Below are positions 27,067-35,717 of a stretch of DNA of 64,000 nucleotides, piece after piece. Source of the DNA: Flavobacterium psychroterrae (GTDB lineage Bacteria; Bacteroidota; Bacteroidia; Flavobacteriales; Flavobacteriaceae); contig NZ_JAGYVZ010000021.1 in NCBI RefSeq assembly GCF_018380615.1, forward strand, positions 1-64,000, given 5' to 3'. The position numbers were made by a program, and so were the translations under genes. The notes under the pieces were generated by a model, which did not search any database, was not told the DNA's origin, and worked only from the letters and a program-made list of their open reading frames with translations. The number at the start of each line of letters is the position of its first letter. Positions within the stretch are counted from its first letter, which is position 1.

Positions 27067-27093
27067 AAGTGTCTCGAAAGAGGCACTTTTTTT
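27067..27093 (+). terminator. Terminator between the barrel protein and dnaG
   Basis: AAGTGTCTC / GAGGCACTT with a GAAA tetraloop and a run of T. The in-frame ATG at 27094 starts one base after it, which argues against that ATG as the dnaG start. Confidence 0.85.
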
Positions 27094-27165
27094 ATGGAAA
27101 ACCCTAAGATTAAGAATCGATTTGTGTACTTTTACAGACTTCAAATTTTTAAAATATTTTACGTT

Positions 27166-29226
27166 TTGATTTCACAAAATACTGTTGATACTGTTTTTGA
27201 AACTGCTCGTGTAGAGGAGGTTATTGGCGACTTTGTTAATTTAAAACGAGCCGGAAGTAACTTCAAAGGATTGAGCCCATTTTCAGATGAGCGCTCACCT
27301 TCGTTCATGGTATCGCCTGCAAAAGGAATCTGGAAGGATTTTAGTACAGGAAAAGGAGGGAACTCTGTTAAATTCCTAATGGAACATTCACAGTTTACCT
27401 ATCCGGAAGCCATTCGGTATTTGGCAAGAAAATACAACATTGAAATTGAAGAAACCGAACAGACAGATGCTGAAAAAGCAATGACAGATGTTCGTGAAAG
27501 TATGTATTTAGTATCAGAATTTGCAAAAGAATATTTCAACAATACACTTTTAAATTCAGAAGAAGGAAAAGCAATTGGACTTTCGTATTTTAAAGAAAGA
27601 GGTTTTACAAATGAAACCATCAAGAAATTTAGTTTAGGATATTCGCCTGAAACCTGGGATGCCTTTACCAAAGAAGCTCTTGGTAAAGGTTATAAACTGG
27701 AATTTCTGGAAAGCACCGGTTTGACAATTGCCCGAGAAGACCGCCCTTTTGACCGTTTTAAAGGTCGTGTAATGTTCCCTATCGAAAGTATGTCCGGACG
27801 TGTTTTAGGTTTTGGAGGACGTATTTTAACTAATGATAAAAAGGCTGCGAAATACTTAAACTCGCCGGAAAGTGATATTTACCATAAAAGTAAAGTACTT
27901 TACGGAATTTTTCAGGCAAAACAAGCTATAGCAAAACAAAATAATTGTTATCTGGTTGAAGGTTATACAGATGTAATTCAGTTCAATCAGGCAGGAATTG
28001 AAAACGTTGTGGCTTCATCAGGAACCGCTTTAACGCCAGATCAGATTCGTTTGGTAAATAGGCTGACCAGAAATATAACCGTTCTTTTTGATGGAGATGC
28101 TGCAGGATTGCGCGCTTCTGTTCGAGGAATCGATTTGATTCTTGAAGAAGGAATGAATGTAAGAGTTTGTGCTTTTCCTGATGGAGAAGATCCGGACAGT
28201 TTTGCACGAAAAAATTCTCACGATGAACTGGTTGCCTATTTAGAAGAAAACAGTAAAGATTTTATTCAGTTTAAAGCGTCGCTCTTAATGAAGGATGCTA
28301 AGAACGATCCTATAAAAAAAGCCGATTTGATCAGGGATATGGTCGCTAGTATTTCAAAAATACCGGATCGTATCCAGCGTGAAGTTTATATTCAGGAATG
28401 TGCCAGAATCATGGATATTTCTGAACAGGTACTTACGAGTACTTTGGCACAATTAATTCAAAAAGATCTTGTTGAGGCTGGTAAAAGGCAAAAGCAGGAA
28501 CAAAAACCTTTTGAAGTTCATAGAAACCAAAATCAAAAAAATAGCGGATATTCAGGAGGAGATCCGGAAGATCCAAGAAATGGACCACCAGAGGATTATC
28601 CGGGAGAATCCGGATATGCAGCAGAGTCGACAGAAAAAGTAGATATTCTTTACCGTTTAGAACGAAAAGTAATTGAAATCCTATTGCTTTATGGAGATAA
28701 AACAGAAGAGTTTGAAGATGTACTTTTAAAAAATAATGATGAAGGTGAAGTCGTAATGGTTTCTGAAAAGAGACAATACAAAGTTTTCCAGCGAATTTAT
28801 TTGAGTTTGCAGGAAGATGAGGTTGAACTTTCTAATAATTTGTTCAGAGATATTTATACCGACTTAATTGGATTCTACAACCAAACTGAAAAATTCAATC
28901 TGGAGCAGTATTTAATGCGTTTACAGCCTGATTTTGCTCAGGAGGTTACTGATATTTTGATGGAAGATGAAAGATTGACGCTGCACGATTGGGAAGGGCA
29001 GAACATTTTTTCAAAAATGAAACACGAAACAATTGCACAATATGTTTCTGAAACTATTATGTCTATGCGTTGGTTTTTGGTAGACAAAATCATTGAAGAA
29101 TTAAAAAGCTCTATACAACCTGATAATTCAGATAATACAGAGCTTTTGTCTATGGTTGTCGATTACTCGAAACTTGTCAATTCATTCTCGAAAAAACTAG
29201 GAAGAGTAATGTCGAGATACCATTAA
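27166..29226 (+). CDS. dnaG: DNA primase
   Basis: The RNA primer synthase of the replication fork, 686 residues from the TTG at 27166 (MISQNTVDTVFETARVEEVI). Seen: an N-terminal zinc-ribbon-like region in which the four usual Cys/His ligands are replaced (Ser37, Ser40, Asp58, Thr61), the catalytic core (GRVMFPIESMSGRVLGFGGR), the TOPRIM segments LVEGYTDVIQ and VLFDGDAAG, and a C-terminal helicase-binding domain. An ATG at 27094 is in frame but abuts a terminator. The 3' end overlaps the convergent response regulator by 4 bases. Confidence 0.9.
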   Translation: MISQNTVDTVFETARVEEVIGDFVNLKRAGSNFKGLSPFSDERSPSFMVSPAKGIWKDFSTGKGGNSVKFLMEHSQFTYPEAIRYLARKYNIEIEETEQTDAEKAMTDVRESMYLVSEFAKEYFNNTLLNSEEGKAIGLSYFKERGFTNETIKKFSLGYSPETWDAFTKEALGKGYKLEFLESTGLTIAREDRPFDRFKGRVMFPIESMSGRVLGFGGRILTNDKKAAKYLNSPESDIYHKSKVLYGIFQAKQAIAKQNNCYLVEGYTDVIQFNQAGIENVVASSGTALTPDQIRLVNRLTRNITVLFDGDAAGLRASVRGIDLILEEGMNVRVCAFPDGEDPDSFARKNSHDELVAYLEENSKDFIQFKASLLMKDAKNDPIKKADLIRDMVASISKIPDRIQREVYIQECARIMDISEQVLTSTLAQLIQKDLVEAGKRQKQEQKPFEVHRNQNQKNSGYSGGDPEDPRNGPPEDYPGESGYAAESTEKVDILYRLERKVIEILLLYGDKTEEFEDVLLKNNDEGEVVMVSEKRQYKVFQRIYLSLQEDEVELSNNLFRDIYTDLIGFYNQTEKFNLEQYLMRLQPDFAQEVTDILMEDERLTLHDWEGQNIFSKMKHETIAQYVSETIMSMRWFLVDKIIEELKSSIQPDNSDNTELLSMVVDYSKLVNSFSKKLGRVMSRYH

Positions 29227-29852
29227 ATAATTTCTAAAGTCTTCGCTTTATTAACTAAGTCAACTAAATTAGTAACATTTAATTTAGTCAATAATCTTAA
29301 TTTGTAAGTACTGATCGTTTTCTCGTTCAGATTTAAGATTTTAGAGATTTCATTATTCTTCTTACCATCACTTAAGTAACGTAAAACTTCAATCTCACGA
29401 TTAGAAAGTTTTCTGTACAAACGTTCGCTTTTGCTTTGTTTAGCAATAAGTGCCATGTTTTTACGTACCGTTTCGTTGATGATAATTTTTCCTTCGTGTA
29501 CTTTGATAATAGAAAGACCTAAAGTTTCAAGTTTTTCTGTTTTGTGCACATACCCGGAAACTCCTGCTTTAATAGCATTTGGAGCATACATTTGTTCAGC
29601 GAGGTCACTAAAAATTACAATTTTTGTCTTCGGGAAATTTTTCAGGATCGACTTGACCTCGAAGATGCTTGAAAGCCCCTCCAGCTCTAGATCGAGAATT
29701 AGGATATCGATCTCCTTCGTCTGAAGAATATCTCTAACCATTGAAAAATTGCCTACGTTGGCAACAATTGAAATTTGATCGTGGTCTTTGAAATAAGACT
29801 TAACGCCAAAGTGAGTCACAGGATGATTGTCTGCAAGACATACTTTAATCAT
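29223..29852 (-). CDS. LuxR/NarL-type response regulator
   Basis: A 209-residue DNA-binding regulator. Seen: a receiver domain with an acidic pocket near the N terminus (CLADNHPV), the likely phosphoryl-accepting Asp in IDILILDLELEG, a conserved Lys in GYVHKTEK, and a LuxR helix-turn-helix (LSNREIEVLRYLSDGKKNNE ... NEKTISTYKLRLL). No histidine kinase is adjacent, so it is an orphan here and its target genes are unknown. Confidence 0.9.
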   Translation of the reverse strand: MIKVCLADNHPVTHFGVKSYFKDHDQISIVANVGNFSMVRDILQTKEIDILILDLELEGLSSIFEVKSILKNFPKTKIVIFSDLAEQMYAPNAIKAGVSGYVHKTEKLETLGLSIIKVHEGKIIINETVRKNMALIAKQSKSERLYRKLSNREIEVLRYLSDGKKNNEISKILNLNEKTISTYKLRLLTKLNVTNLVDLVNKAKTLEII

Positions 29853-29945
29853 AATTTTTACCTTTTTTAGAATTGTTCATGTTTTTGGAACTGTAAAATT
29901 AATAAATAAATTCTGTAATTAATTGCAGACAAATGTTAAAATCTT

Positions 29946-30752
29946 TTATTTTAACGTTTTTGGTATTAAACAGACTGGAATTGGGTCCATTTTATGCTTG
30001 TTGCTGGTGTTTAAACGTTTATAAATTTCAAAGACAGATTTTTCTCTCCCATCAAAGTCAGATACCGTATTTCCTGACTCCGCGGCTAACATTGCCCACT
30101 CAAGTTCGTCATAACTTGCCCCTAATTGATCCTCATCTGTACGATTATCGCCAAATAATCCATCTGTAGGAGCGGCTGTTAAAATTGTTGTCGGAATTGA
30201 TAAAAATTCACCTAAAGCATATACATCTGATTTCATTAAGTCGGCAATTGGACTTAAATCGACTCCTCCATCTCCATACTTGGTGTAAAAACCTACGCCA
30301 AAATCTTCTACCTTATTCCCAGTACCTGCAACTAATAAGCCGTGAATTCCGGCTAAATAATATAAAGACGTCATTCTGAGGCGTGCACGAGTGTTTGCTA
30401 ACGATAAATTAACTTTTGTTGAATCTTCCGTTGTAGGAACTGCTGACTTAAAAGCTTCAAATGTATTTGTAAGGTCAGTTTGTACATCAAAAACGTTTGA
30501 AAAACGCTTTTTTAACTGGTCAATATGTTCTCTTCCTCTTAAAACTTGATTTGGAGCCTGGTGAATTGGCATTTCAACACATAAAACCTTCAAACCCGTT
30601 TGGGCGCATAGGGTAGAAGTCACAGCAGAGTCAACTCCACCGGAAATTCCAATAACAAAACCGTTTGCTTTTGCATTGTTAGCATAATTTTTTAGCCACT
30701 CTACAATGTGGGTATTTACTTTTTCTGTCTGAATCGTACTTTTTTTAGCCAT
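29946..30752 (-). CDS. nadE: NAD(+) synthase, ammonia-dependent
   Basis: A 268-residue enzyme that amidates deamido-NAD with ATP. Seen: the pyrophosphatase P-loop GISGGVDSAVTS, the segment VAGTGNKVEDFGVGFYTKYG and DLSPIADLMKSDVYALG. There is no glutaminase domain, so ammonia is the direct donor. It is divergent from gldB with 100 bases between, the arrangement I recall from F. johnsoniae. Confidence 0.93.
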   Translation of the reverse strand: MAKKSTIQTEKVNTHIVEWLKNYANNAKANGFVIGISGGVDSAVTSTLCAQTGLKVLCVEMPIHQAPNQVLRGREHIDQLKKRFSNVFDVQTDLTNTFEAFKSAVPTTEDSTKVNLSLANTRARLRMTSLYYLAGIHGLLVAGTGNKVEDFGVGFYTKYGDGGVDLSPIADLMKSDVYALGEFLSIPTTILTAAPTDGLFGDNRTDEDQLGASYDELEWAMLAAESGNTVSDFDGREKSVFEIYKRLNTSNKHKMDPIPVCLIPKTLK

Positions 30753-30781
30753 AATAGTTCAAGTTTTAAGATGTAGGGATG

Positions 30782-30789
30782 TATATTTG
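30782..30789 (+). promoter_or_regulatory. Candidate -7 element of gldBC
   Basis: TATATTTG, 63 bases before the gldB start, in the nadE-gldB divergent gap. Confidence 0.45.
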
Positions 30790-30852
30790 CAGAATTATTT
30801 TTTAAGTATCTTTTTACTTAAAATCCAGCAACACAAATCTAATTAAAATAAA

Positions 30853-31812
30853 ATGAAAATTTATCGCTTTGTAGTGGTTCTGTCCTTGTTTTTTTTGTCC
30901 TGTGAACAAAAAACTAAAGTAGAAAAAGAGGTCGAAGAAATCCCTGTGGATATTAAAGTAGAGCGCTTTGATAAAGTGTTTTTTGAAACTAAACCGGAAG
31001 ATTTAGCGAAAGTAAAAAGACAATATCCTTTCTTTTTCCCGGCAGGAAATGACGATAATATTTGGTTGAAAAAAATGCAGGATCCGCTTTGGAAAGAAGT
31101 ATATACTGAAGTGCAAAAAAAATACGCCAATTTTGAACCTGTTCGTCAGGAATTCAATAAATTGTTTCAGCACGTAAAGTATTATTTTCCAAAATCAAAA
31201 ACTCCTAAAGTAATTACTGTAATTGGAGAAATGGATTATACCTCAAAAGCAATTTATGCTGATAGTCTCGTAATTGTTGCCTTAGAGTTGTATTTAGGGA
31301 AAGAACATAAATTTTATCAGTTCCCTAATTATCTTAAACAGAATTTTGAAGAGAAACAAATTATGCCGGATGTAGTTTCAAGTTTTGCCTACAGAAATAT
31401 TCCTGCTTTTGCGGATAAAAACTTAATTTCTCAAATGATTTTTGAAGGAAAACAATTGTACGCAAAAGATCTGCTTTTACCTGAATATTCAGATGCGGAT
31501 AAAATAGGTTACACACCGGAACAAATAAAATGGAGTCAGGAAAATGAAGCGTATATGTGGCGTTTTATTATTGAAAATGAAATGCTGTACAGTGATGATC
31601 CAAAATTAACAACCCGATTTATAGCGCCGGCTCCGTTTTCTAAATTTTATTTAGAAATAGATAACGATTCTCCGGGACGAATTTGCGCCTGGCTGGGATG
31701 GCAAATAGTGCGATCTTACATGAAGAATAATACGAATGTAACATTGCCGGAATTATTAAAAATAAATGCAAAAGAAATTTTTGAACAATCAAAATATAAA
31801 CCTAAGAAGTAA
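30853..31812 (+). CDS. gldB: Gliding motility lipoprotein GldB
   Basis: A 319-residue lipoprotein needed for Flavobacterium gliding. Seen: a lipoprotein signal with lipobox FFLSC, followed by IPVDIKVERFDKVFFE, a helical body, and a C-terminal part with FIIENEMLYSDDPKLT and SPGRICAWLGWQIVRSYM that is typical of the family. Known: gldB mutants of F. johnsoniae do not glide; its biochemical role is not defined. The stop codon overlaps the gldC start by one base. Confidence 0.9.
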   Translation: MKIYRFVVVLSLFFLSCEQKTKVEKEVEEIPVDIKVERFDKVFFETKPEDLAKVKRQYPFFFPAGNDDNIWLKKMQDPLWKEVYTEVQKKYANFEPVRQEFNKLFQHVKYYFPKSKTPKVITVIGEMDYTSKAIYADSLVIVALELYLGKEHKFYQFPNYLKQNFEEKQIMPDVVSSFAYRNIPAFADKNLISQMIFEGKQLYAKDLLLPEYSDADKIGYTPEQIKWSQENEAYMWRFIIENEMLYSDDPKLTTRFIAPAPFSKFYLEIDNDSPGRICAWLGWQIVRSYMKNNTNVTLPELLKINAKEIFEQSKYKPKK

Positions 31813-32147
31813 TGTCAGATACAGTAAACTCAGAAATTAGATTCAATATAGAATTAGATGAAAACCGTGTGCCGGAAAAATTAACGTGGAGCGCAAAAGA
31901 TGGCGGTGTTGAAGCGGAAGAAGCAAAAGCAATTATGTTGTCTATTTGGGACAGTAAAGTCAAAGAAACGATGCGTATCGATTTGTGGACAAAAGATATG
32001 CCGGTTGATGAAATGAAGATTTTCTTCCATCAGACTTTAGTTGCAATGGCAGATACTTTTAAACGCGCAACAGACGACGAAAAAATGTCGGATACAATGA
32101 AGGATTTCTGTGATTATTTTGCAGAAAAACTGGAACTTGCTAAATAA
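31812..32147 (+). CDS. gldC: Gliding motility protein GldC
   Basis: A 111-residue soluble acidic protein. Seen: a body without a signal peptide (SEIRFNIELDENRVPEKLTW, SIWDSKVKETMRIDLWTKDM, FCDYFAEKLELAK). Known: gldC follows gldB in gliding Bacteroidota; its loss reduces but does not abolish gliding in F. johnsoniae. Cotranscribed with gldB. Confidence 0.9.
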   Translation: MSDTVNSEIRFNIELDENRVPEKLTWSAKDGGVEAEEAKAIMLSIWDSKVKETMRIDLWTKDMPVDEMKIFFHQTLVAMADTFKRATDDEKMSDTMKDFCDYFAEKLELAK

Positions 32148-32152
32148 ATTTA

Positions 32153-32210
32153 AATTCCAATAATAAAAAATCCCAAATTCCAACCTAAAATTGGAATTTG
32201 GGATTTTTGT
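32153..32210. repeat. Palindromic AATCCCAAATTCCAA hairpin, also a terminator
   Basis: AAAAATCCCAAATTCCAA / TTGGAATTTGGGATTTTT with a short loop and T run, directly after gldC. It is near-identical in its arms to the hairpin at 32449-32489. Confidence 0.75.
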
Positions 32211-32216
32211 TTTCTT

Positions 32217-32306
32217 GTCATTTCCGAGGAACGAGGAATCTCATCAAGTAACTCCGCACAGATTATCGACAATTTTTATCGATTCATCGCGGGAGATTCC
32301 TCGTTC
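32217..32306. repeat. Second copy of the GTCATTTC palindromic element, right end missing
   Basis: Left arm GTCATTTCCGAGGAACGAGG ... AATCTC, a centre with AAGTAACTCC ... AGATTATCGAC, and a right arm GGGAGATTCCTCGTTC that stops short of the expected GGAAATGAC. It shares arm ends and centre words with 13386-13483. Confidence 0.7.
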
Positions 32307-32310
32307 AGCT

Positions 32311-32414
32311 GCTGGCGTGAGCGTCCCGCTCGTGAATGCATGCAAAATAAGATTTACAATATTTCTACTTTATAAATATAAAAGTACGTTCACGAGCGGG
32401 ACGCTCGCGCTAGC
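32311..32414. repeat. GCTGGCG-GAGCGTCCCGCTCGTGAA inverted repeat
   Basis: A 26-base left arm (32311-32336) and right arm (32389-32414) pair with one or two mismatches around a 52-base AT-rich centre. It begins exactly where the GTCATTTC element breaks off. GC-rich arms in an AT-rich genome make it stand out. Confidence 0.8.
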
Positions 32415-32448
32415 AGATACTTAGAAGTAGTTTTAATTCCAATAAAGA

Positions 32449-32489
32449 AATCCCAAATTCCAATTGTAAGGTTGGAATTTGGGATTTCT
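32449..32489. repeat. Palindromic AAATCCCAAATTCCAA hairpin
   Basis: GAAATCCCAAATTCCAA / TTGGAATTTGGGATTTC around a short loop, with AAAG before and TTTA after. It probably terminates engB transcription as well. A further pair of TTGGAATTT words follows at 32512-32545. Confidence 0.75.
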
Positions 32490-32538
32490 TTATTGATTAT
32501 TTCCTTGTGTTGGAATTTGGAATTTAAAAAATTGGAAT

Positions 32539-33159
32539 TTAAAATTGACTATTGTTTTTAAAAACTTCCTGATTTACTTCATCGATATAACTCAAAACTT
32601 CATCTTTTCCGGTTTGTTCTGTAGCGGAAGTCACGAAATAATGTGGCATTTCTTCCCAGTTATTGGCAAACATTTGTTTTTTGTAGGCAGCAATATGTGA
32701 ATCAATTTTCGTTTTACTGATCTTATCGGCTTTAGTAAAAATGATACAAAACGGAATCTCGCTTTCTCCCATATACGACATAAATTCAATATCGATAGTT
32801 TGAGCTTCATGACGAATATCAATCAAAACAAAAGCACAAACTAATTGTTCTCTGGTTTCAAAATAATCAGTAATGAATTGCTGGAAAACCGATTTTGTTT
32901 TTTTAGATACTTTTGCGTAGCCATAACCAGGTAAATCGACCAAAAACCAATTGTTATTAATCTTAAAGTGATTAATTAACTGCGTTTTTCCAGGTCTTCC
33001 TGATGTTTTAGCTAAATTTTTATGATTGGTAAGCATATTGATCAAAGAGGATTTCCCTACGTTTGATCTTCCGATAAAAGCATATTCCGGCAAAAAATCC
33101 TGTGGACATTTTGCAACTTCAGAATTACTGATTATAAATTCGGCGGTATTAATTTTCAT
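32539..33159 (-). CDS. engB: Ribosome biogenesis GTPase EngB (YihA/YsxC)
   Basis: A 206-residue cytoplasmic GTPase of large-subunit assembly. Seen: G1 GRSNVGKSSL, the switch segment TSGRPGKTQ, G3 DLPGYGYAK, G4 FTKADK and G5 TSATE. Full length for the family. It follows the alpha/beta hydrolase gene on the same strand with a 42-base gap, so they are probably cotranscribed. Confidence 0.95.
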   Translation of the reverse strand: MKINTAEFIISNSEVAKCPQDFLPEYAFIGRSNVGKSSLINMLTNHKNLAKTSGRPGKTQLINHFKINNNWFLVDLPGYGYAKVSKKTKSVFQQFITDYFETREQLVCAFVLIDIRHEAQTIDIEFMSYMGESEIPFCIIFTKADKISKTKIDSHIAAYKKQMFANNWEEMPHYFVTSATEQTGKDEVLSYIDEVNQEVFKNNSQF

Positions 33160-33201
33160 GTTTTTTGTGTTTAAGACCTCCTAAAAGTCAAAAGTTAGAT
33201 G

Positions 33202-33966
33202 CTATAAATTCGTTTTAACGAGCCATTCTTCAAGAATTTTGTTGAATTCTTCAGGATGTTCCATCATAGCAGCGTGTCCACATTTGTCTATCCAGTACAA
33301 AGTTGAATTAGGCAATAATTTATCAAATTCTTCAGCAACATTCGGTGGCGTTACAGCATCATTTTTACCCCAAATAATACAAGTTTCCACTGGCATCTTA
33401 GGTAAATCTTTAGCCATATTATGACGAATTGCGCTTTTTGCAATTGTTAAGGTTTTGATTAGTTTAATACGATCGTTTACCGTTGCATAAACTTCATCAA
33501 TAAGTTCCGGAGTGGCAATTGCAGGATCATAAAATACGTCTTCAGCTTTCTTTCTGATGTATTCATAATCACCTCTTTTTGGGTAACTGTCACCCATAGC
33601 GCTTTCATAAAGACCAGAGCTTCCGGTAATTACAAGTCCTGCTACTTTTTCAGGATATAGTTTTGTGTGATAAAGTGCAATATGACCTCCAAGTGAATTA
33701 CCTAGCAAAATAACTTTGTCAAAGCCTTTAAATGTGATAAAGTCTTTAACATATTTAGCGAAGCTTTTTACGTTGGTTTTTAAAATACTTTGGGTGTATA
33801 TTGGCAAATCCGGGATAACAACTTTGTATCCTTTCGTTGGGAAATATTGTGCTACAGCATCAAAGTTACTAAGGCCTCCCATTAAGCCATGTAAAATCAC
33901 GATAGGAGTTCCTTCTCCAGCTTCATAATAGCTGTATTTGCCTTCTTTTTTGTAGTGTTTGTCCAT
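33202..33966 (-). CDS. Alpha/beta hydrolase
   Basis: A 254-residue cytoplasmic hydrolase. Seen: the oxyanion segment LHGLMGG, the nucleophile elbow GNSLGGH, the acid in WGKNDAVTP and the catalytic His in CGHAAMMEHPEEF. The lid region between is helical. Known: this shape covers esterases, C-C bond hydrolases and others; the substrate is not evident. First gene of the pair with engB, with a TATATTTG promoter. Confidence 0.88.
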   Translation of the reverse strand: MDKHYKKEGKYSYYEAGEGTPIVILHGLMGGLSNFDAVAQYFPTKGYKVVIPDLPIYTQSILKTNVKSFAKYVKDFITFKGFDKVILLGNSLGGHIALYHTKLYPEKVAGLVITGSSGLYESAMGDSYPKRGDYEYIRKKAEDVFYDPAIATPELIDEVYATVNDRIKLIKTLTIAKSAIRHNMAKDLPKMPVETCIIWGKNDAVTPPNVAEEFDKLLPNSTLYWIDKCGHAAMMEHPEEFNKILEEWLVKTNL

Positions 33967-33993
33967 TTAATTTAATGCCAATTTCAATTTGGA

Positions 33994-34001
33994 CAAATAT
34001 A
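33994..34001 (-). promoter_or_regulatory. -7 element of the hydrolase-engB unit
   Basis: TATATTTG on the minus strand, 27 bases before the ATG. No clear -33 element. Confidence 0.5.
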
Positions 34002-34242
34002 GGGTTTAATAAATAAAAATGAATTTTTGCTACCATTTTTTAACTAGATAATTTTTGTCGAACTTCTAAGTGTTTAAAAATCAGCTTTTATGGGGTGTTT
34101 TCGAGTATTTGTTAAATGTTAAGAAAACTGCATAATAACTATTTTTTTAAGAAATATAGTGCGTATTTTTTTTGATGTGGAAACAGAATTACGGATCGGC
34201 TAATTATTATCTAAAGTATTGATTGTCCATAAATTAAGGATG

Positions 34243-34299
34243 GTGGGGAGAAAGTGGTTAAACTTATCAACAAAGTGGTAGTTAGTGGTAAAATGTGGT
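34243..34299 (+). promoter_or_regulatory. MraZ-type operator: GTGG boxes at about 10-bp spacing
   Basis: GTGG occurs at 34243, 34254, 34275, 34285 and 34295, that is at steps of 11, 21, 10 and 10 bases, with AAAGTGGT written out at two of them. Known: MraZ binds direct repeats of TGGG- or GTGG-like boxes spaced one helical turn apart upstream of its own operon. The last boxes cover the -33 region of the mraZ promoter, so repression is the simple reading. Confidence 0.7.
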
Positions 34300-34310
34300 A
34301 ATATTTTTTA

Positions 34311-34318
34311 TATTTTTG
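34311..34318 (+). promoter_or_regulatory. -7 element of the division/wall cluster promoter
   Basis: TATTTTTG fits TAnnTTTG, 26 bases before the mraZ start. It is the only obvious promoter for the cluster. Confidence 0.55.
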
Positions 34319-34344
34319 CTGTATAACATATTAAAGTATTTTTC

Positions 34345-34818
34345 TTGAACACAATTGTTGGAACATATGAGTGTAAAGTCGATGCTAAAGGAAGGCTAAT
34401 GATGCCTGCGCCTTTAAAAAAGCAATTGGCTTCTTCTCTTCAAAACGGATTCGTTTTGAAGCGCTCTGTTTTTCAGCCGTGTTTAGAACTGTATCCAATG
34501 GAAGAGTGGGACCTGATGATGCAAAAAATCAACAAGCTGAATCGTTTTGTAAAAAAGAACAATGATTTCATCCGAAGATTTACTGCTGGTGTTAAAGTGG
34601 TAGAGATTGATGCATTAGGAAGATTATTGGTTCCAAAGGATTTGGTAGCTTTTTCAAGTATTTCTAAAGATGTGGTTTTTTCATCTGCGGTTAATATTGT
34701 GGAAATTTGGGATAAAGATTTATACGAGAAATCAATAAGCGGCGAAGATATGGATTTTGCAGATTTAGCCGAAGAAGTAATGGGAAATATTAATGACGAC
34801 GACAATGGAATATCATAA
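34345..34818 (+). CDS. mraZ: Division/cell wall cluster transcriptional repressor MraZ
   Basis: A 157-residue DNA-binding protein with two SpoVT-AbrB-like halves. Seen: GTYECKVDAKGRLMMPAPLK in the first half and VVEIDALGRLLVPKDLVAFS in the second, both with the DxxGR motif. TTG start, with no ATG at an equivalent place. Known: MraZ forms a ring and represses the mra operon. GTGG boxes lie just upstream. It overlaps rsmH by 26 bases. Confidence 0.93.
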   Translation: MNTIVGTYECKVDAKGRLMMPAPLKKQLASSLQNGFVLKRSVFQPCLELYPMEEWDLMMQKINKLNRFVKKNNDFIRRFTAGVKVVEIDALGRLLVPKDLVAFSSISKDVVFSSAVNIVEIWDKDLYEKSISGEDMDFADLAEEVMGNINDDDNGIS

Positions 34819-35701
34819 TCCGGTTTTGCTTCATCCTACAGTTGATGGTTTAAACATTAAACCTGATGGCATTTATGTAGATGTAACGTTTGGTGGCGGA
34901 GGTCATTCAAAAGAAATTTTGAAACGCTTAGGGCCAAACGGAAGATTGTTTGCTTTTGATCAGGACGAAGATGCGCTTGTAAATGCATTACCAGATGAAC
35001 GGTTTACCTTAATTAATGAGAACTTTAGATTTATAAAAAGATTTTTACGTTTTCACGGAGTTAAAAGTGTAGACGGAATTTTAGCTGATTTAGGTGTTTC
35101 GTCACATCAGTTTGATGTTCCGGAACGAGGATTCTCTACAAGATTTGATGCCGATCTGGATATGCGGATGAGTCAGAAGAATGACTTAAATGCTTACAGA
35201 GTGGTTAATGAATATGAAGAACAGGATTTACGTCGTGTTTTTTTTGATTATGGGGAGTTGAAAAATGCACCCGTGATTGCAAGAACAATTTTAGAAGCCA
35301 GAGAGCATCAGCCAATAAAAACGACAGATGAATTGAAAGACGTTCTGGCAAAATTTTTACCGGAAAGAGTTCGAAATAAGGTATTGGCTCAGATTTATCA
35401 GGCGATTCGAATTGAGGTAAACCACGAAATGGAAGCTTTGAAGGAATTCATAGAGCAATCTTTAGAAATTCTAAATCCGGGCGGAAGATTCTCTGTAATC
35501 TCATATCATTCGTTAGAAGACAGATTGGTTAAAAGATTTATTAAAAACGGAATGTTTGAGGGAGAACCTGAACGTGATTTTTTTGGAAATTTTTCTGTAC
35601 CATATAAAACAATAGGGAAATTGATTATTCCTGACGATGCAGAGATTAAAATCAACAACAGAGCAAGAAGTGCAAAATTAAGAATTGCCGAGAAGATATA
35701 A
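34793..35701 (+). CDS. rsmH: 16S rRNA (cytosine(1402)-N(4))-methyltransferase
   Basis: A 302-residue SAM-dependent enzyme (MraW) modifying C1402 of 16S rRNA. Seen: YHNPVLLHPTVDGL, the SAM motif VDVTFGGGGHSKEIL, DGILADLGVSSHQFD, RGFSTRFDADLDMRMSQ and the C-terminal ISYHSLEDRLVKRFI. A second ATG at 34805 is possible. Second gene of the cluster, in its usual place. Confidence 0.95.
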   Translation: MTTTMEYHNPVLLHPTVDGLNIKPDGIYVDVTFGGGGHSKEILKRLGPNGRLFAFDQDEDALVNALPDERFTLINENFRFIKRFLRFHGVKSVDGILADLGVSSHQFDVPERGFSTRFDADLDMRMSQKNDLNAYRVVNEYEEQDLRRVFFDYGELKNAPVIARTILEAREHQPIKTTDELKDVLAKFLPERVRNKVLAQIYQAIRIEVNHEMEALKEFIEQSLEILNPGGRFSVISYHSLEDRLVKRFIKNGMFEGEPERDFFGNFSVPYKTIGKLIIPDDAEIKINNRARSAKLRIAEKI

Positions 35702-35717
35702 TATATATAGGTAGAAA

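Noticed and set aside
27094..27165. ATG at 27094 as the dnaG start
   Set aside because: It follows a terminator T run by one base, and the 24 added residues do not resemble primase; TTG at 27166 gives the usual opening.
32311..32414. Insertion sequence ends
   Set aside because: The centre is only 52 bases with no transposase; it is a small palindromic element.
32191..32424. 77-codon open frame on the plus strand
   Set aside because: It is made of intergenic repeat sequence.
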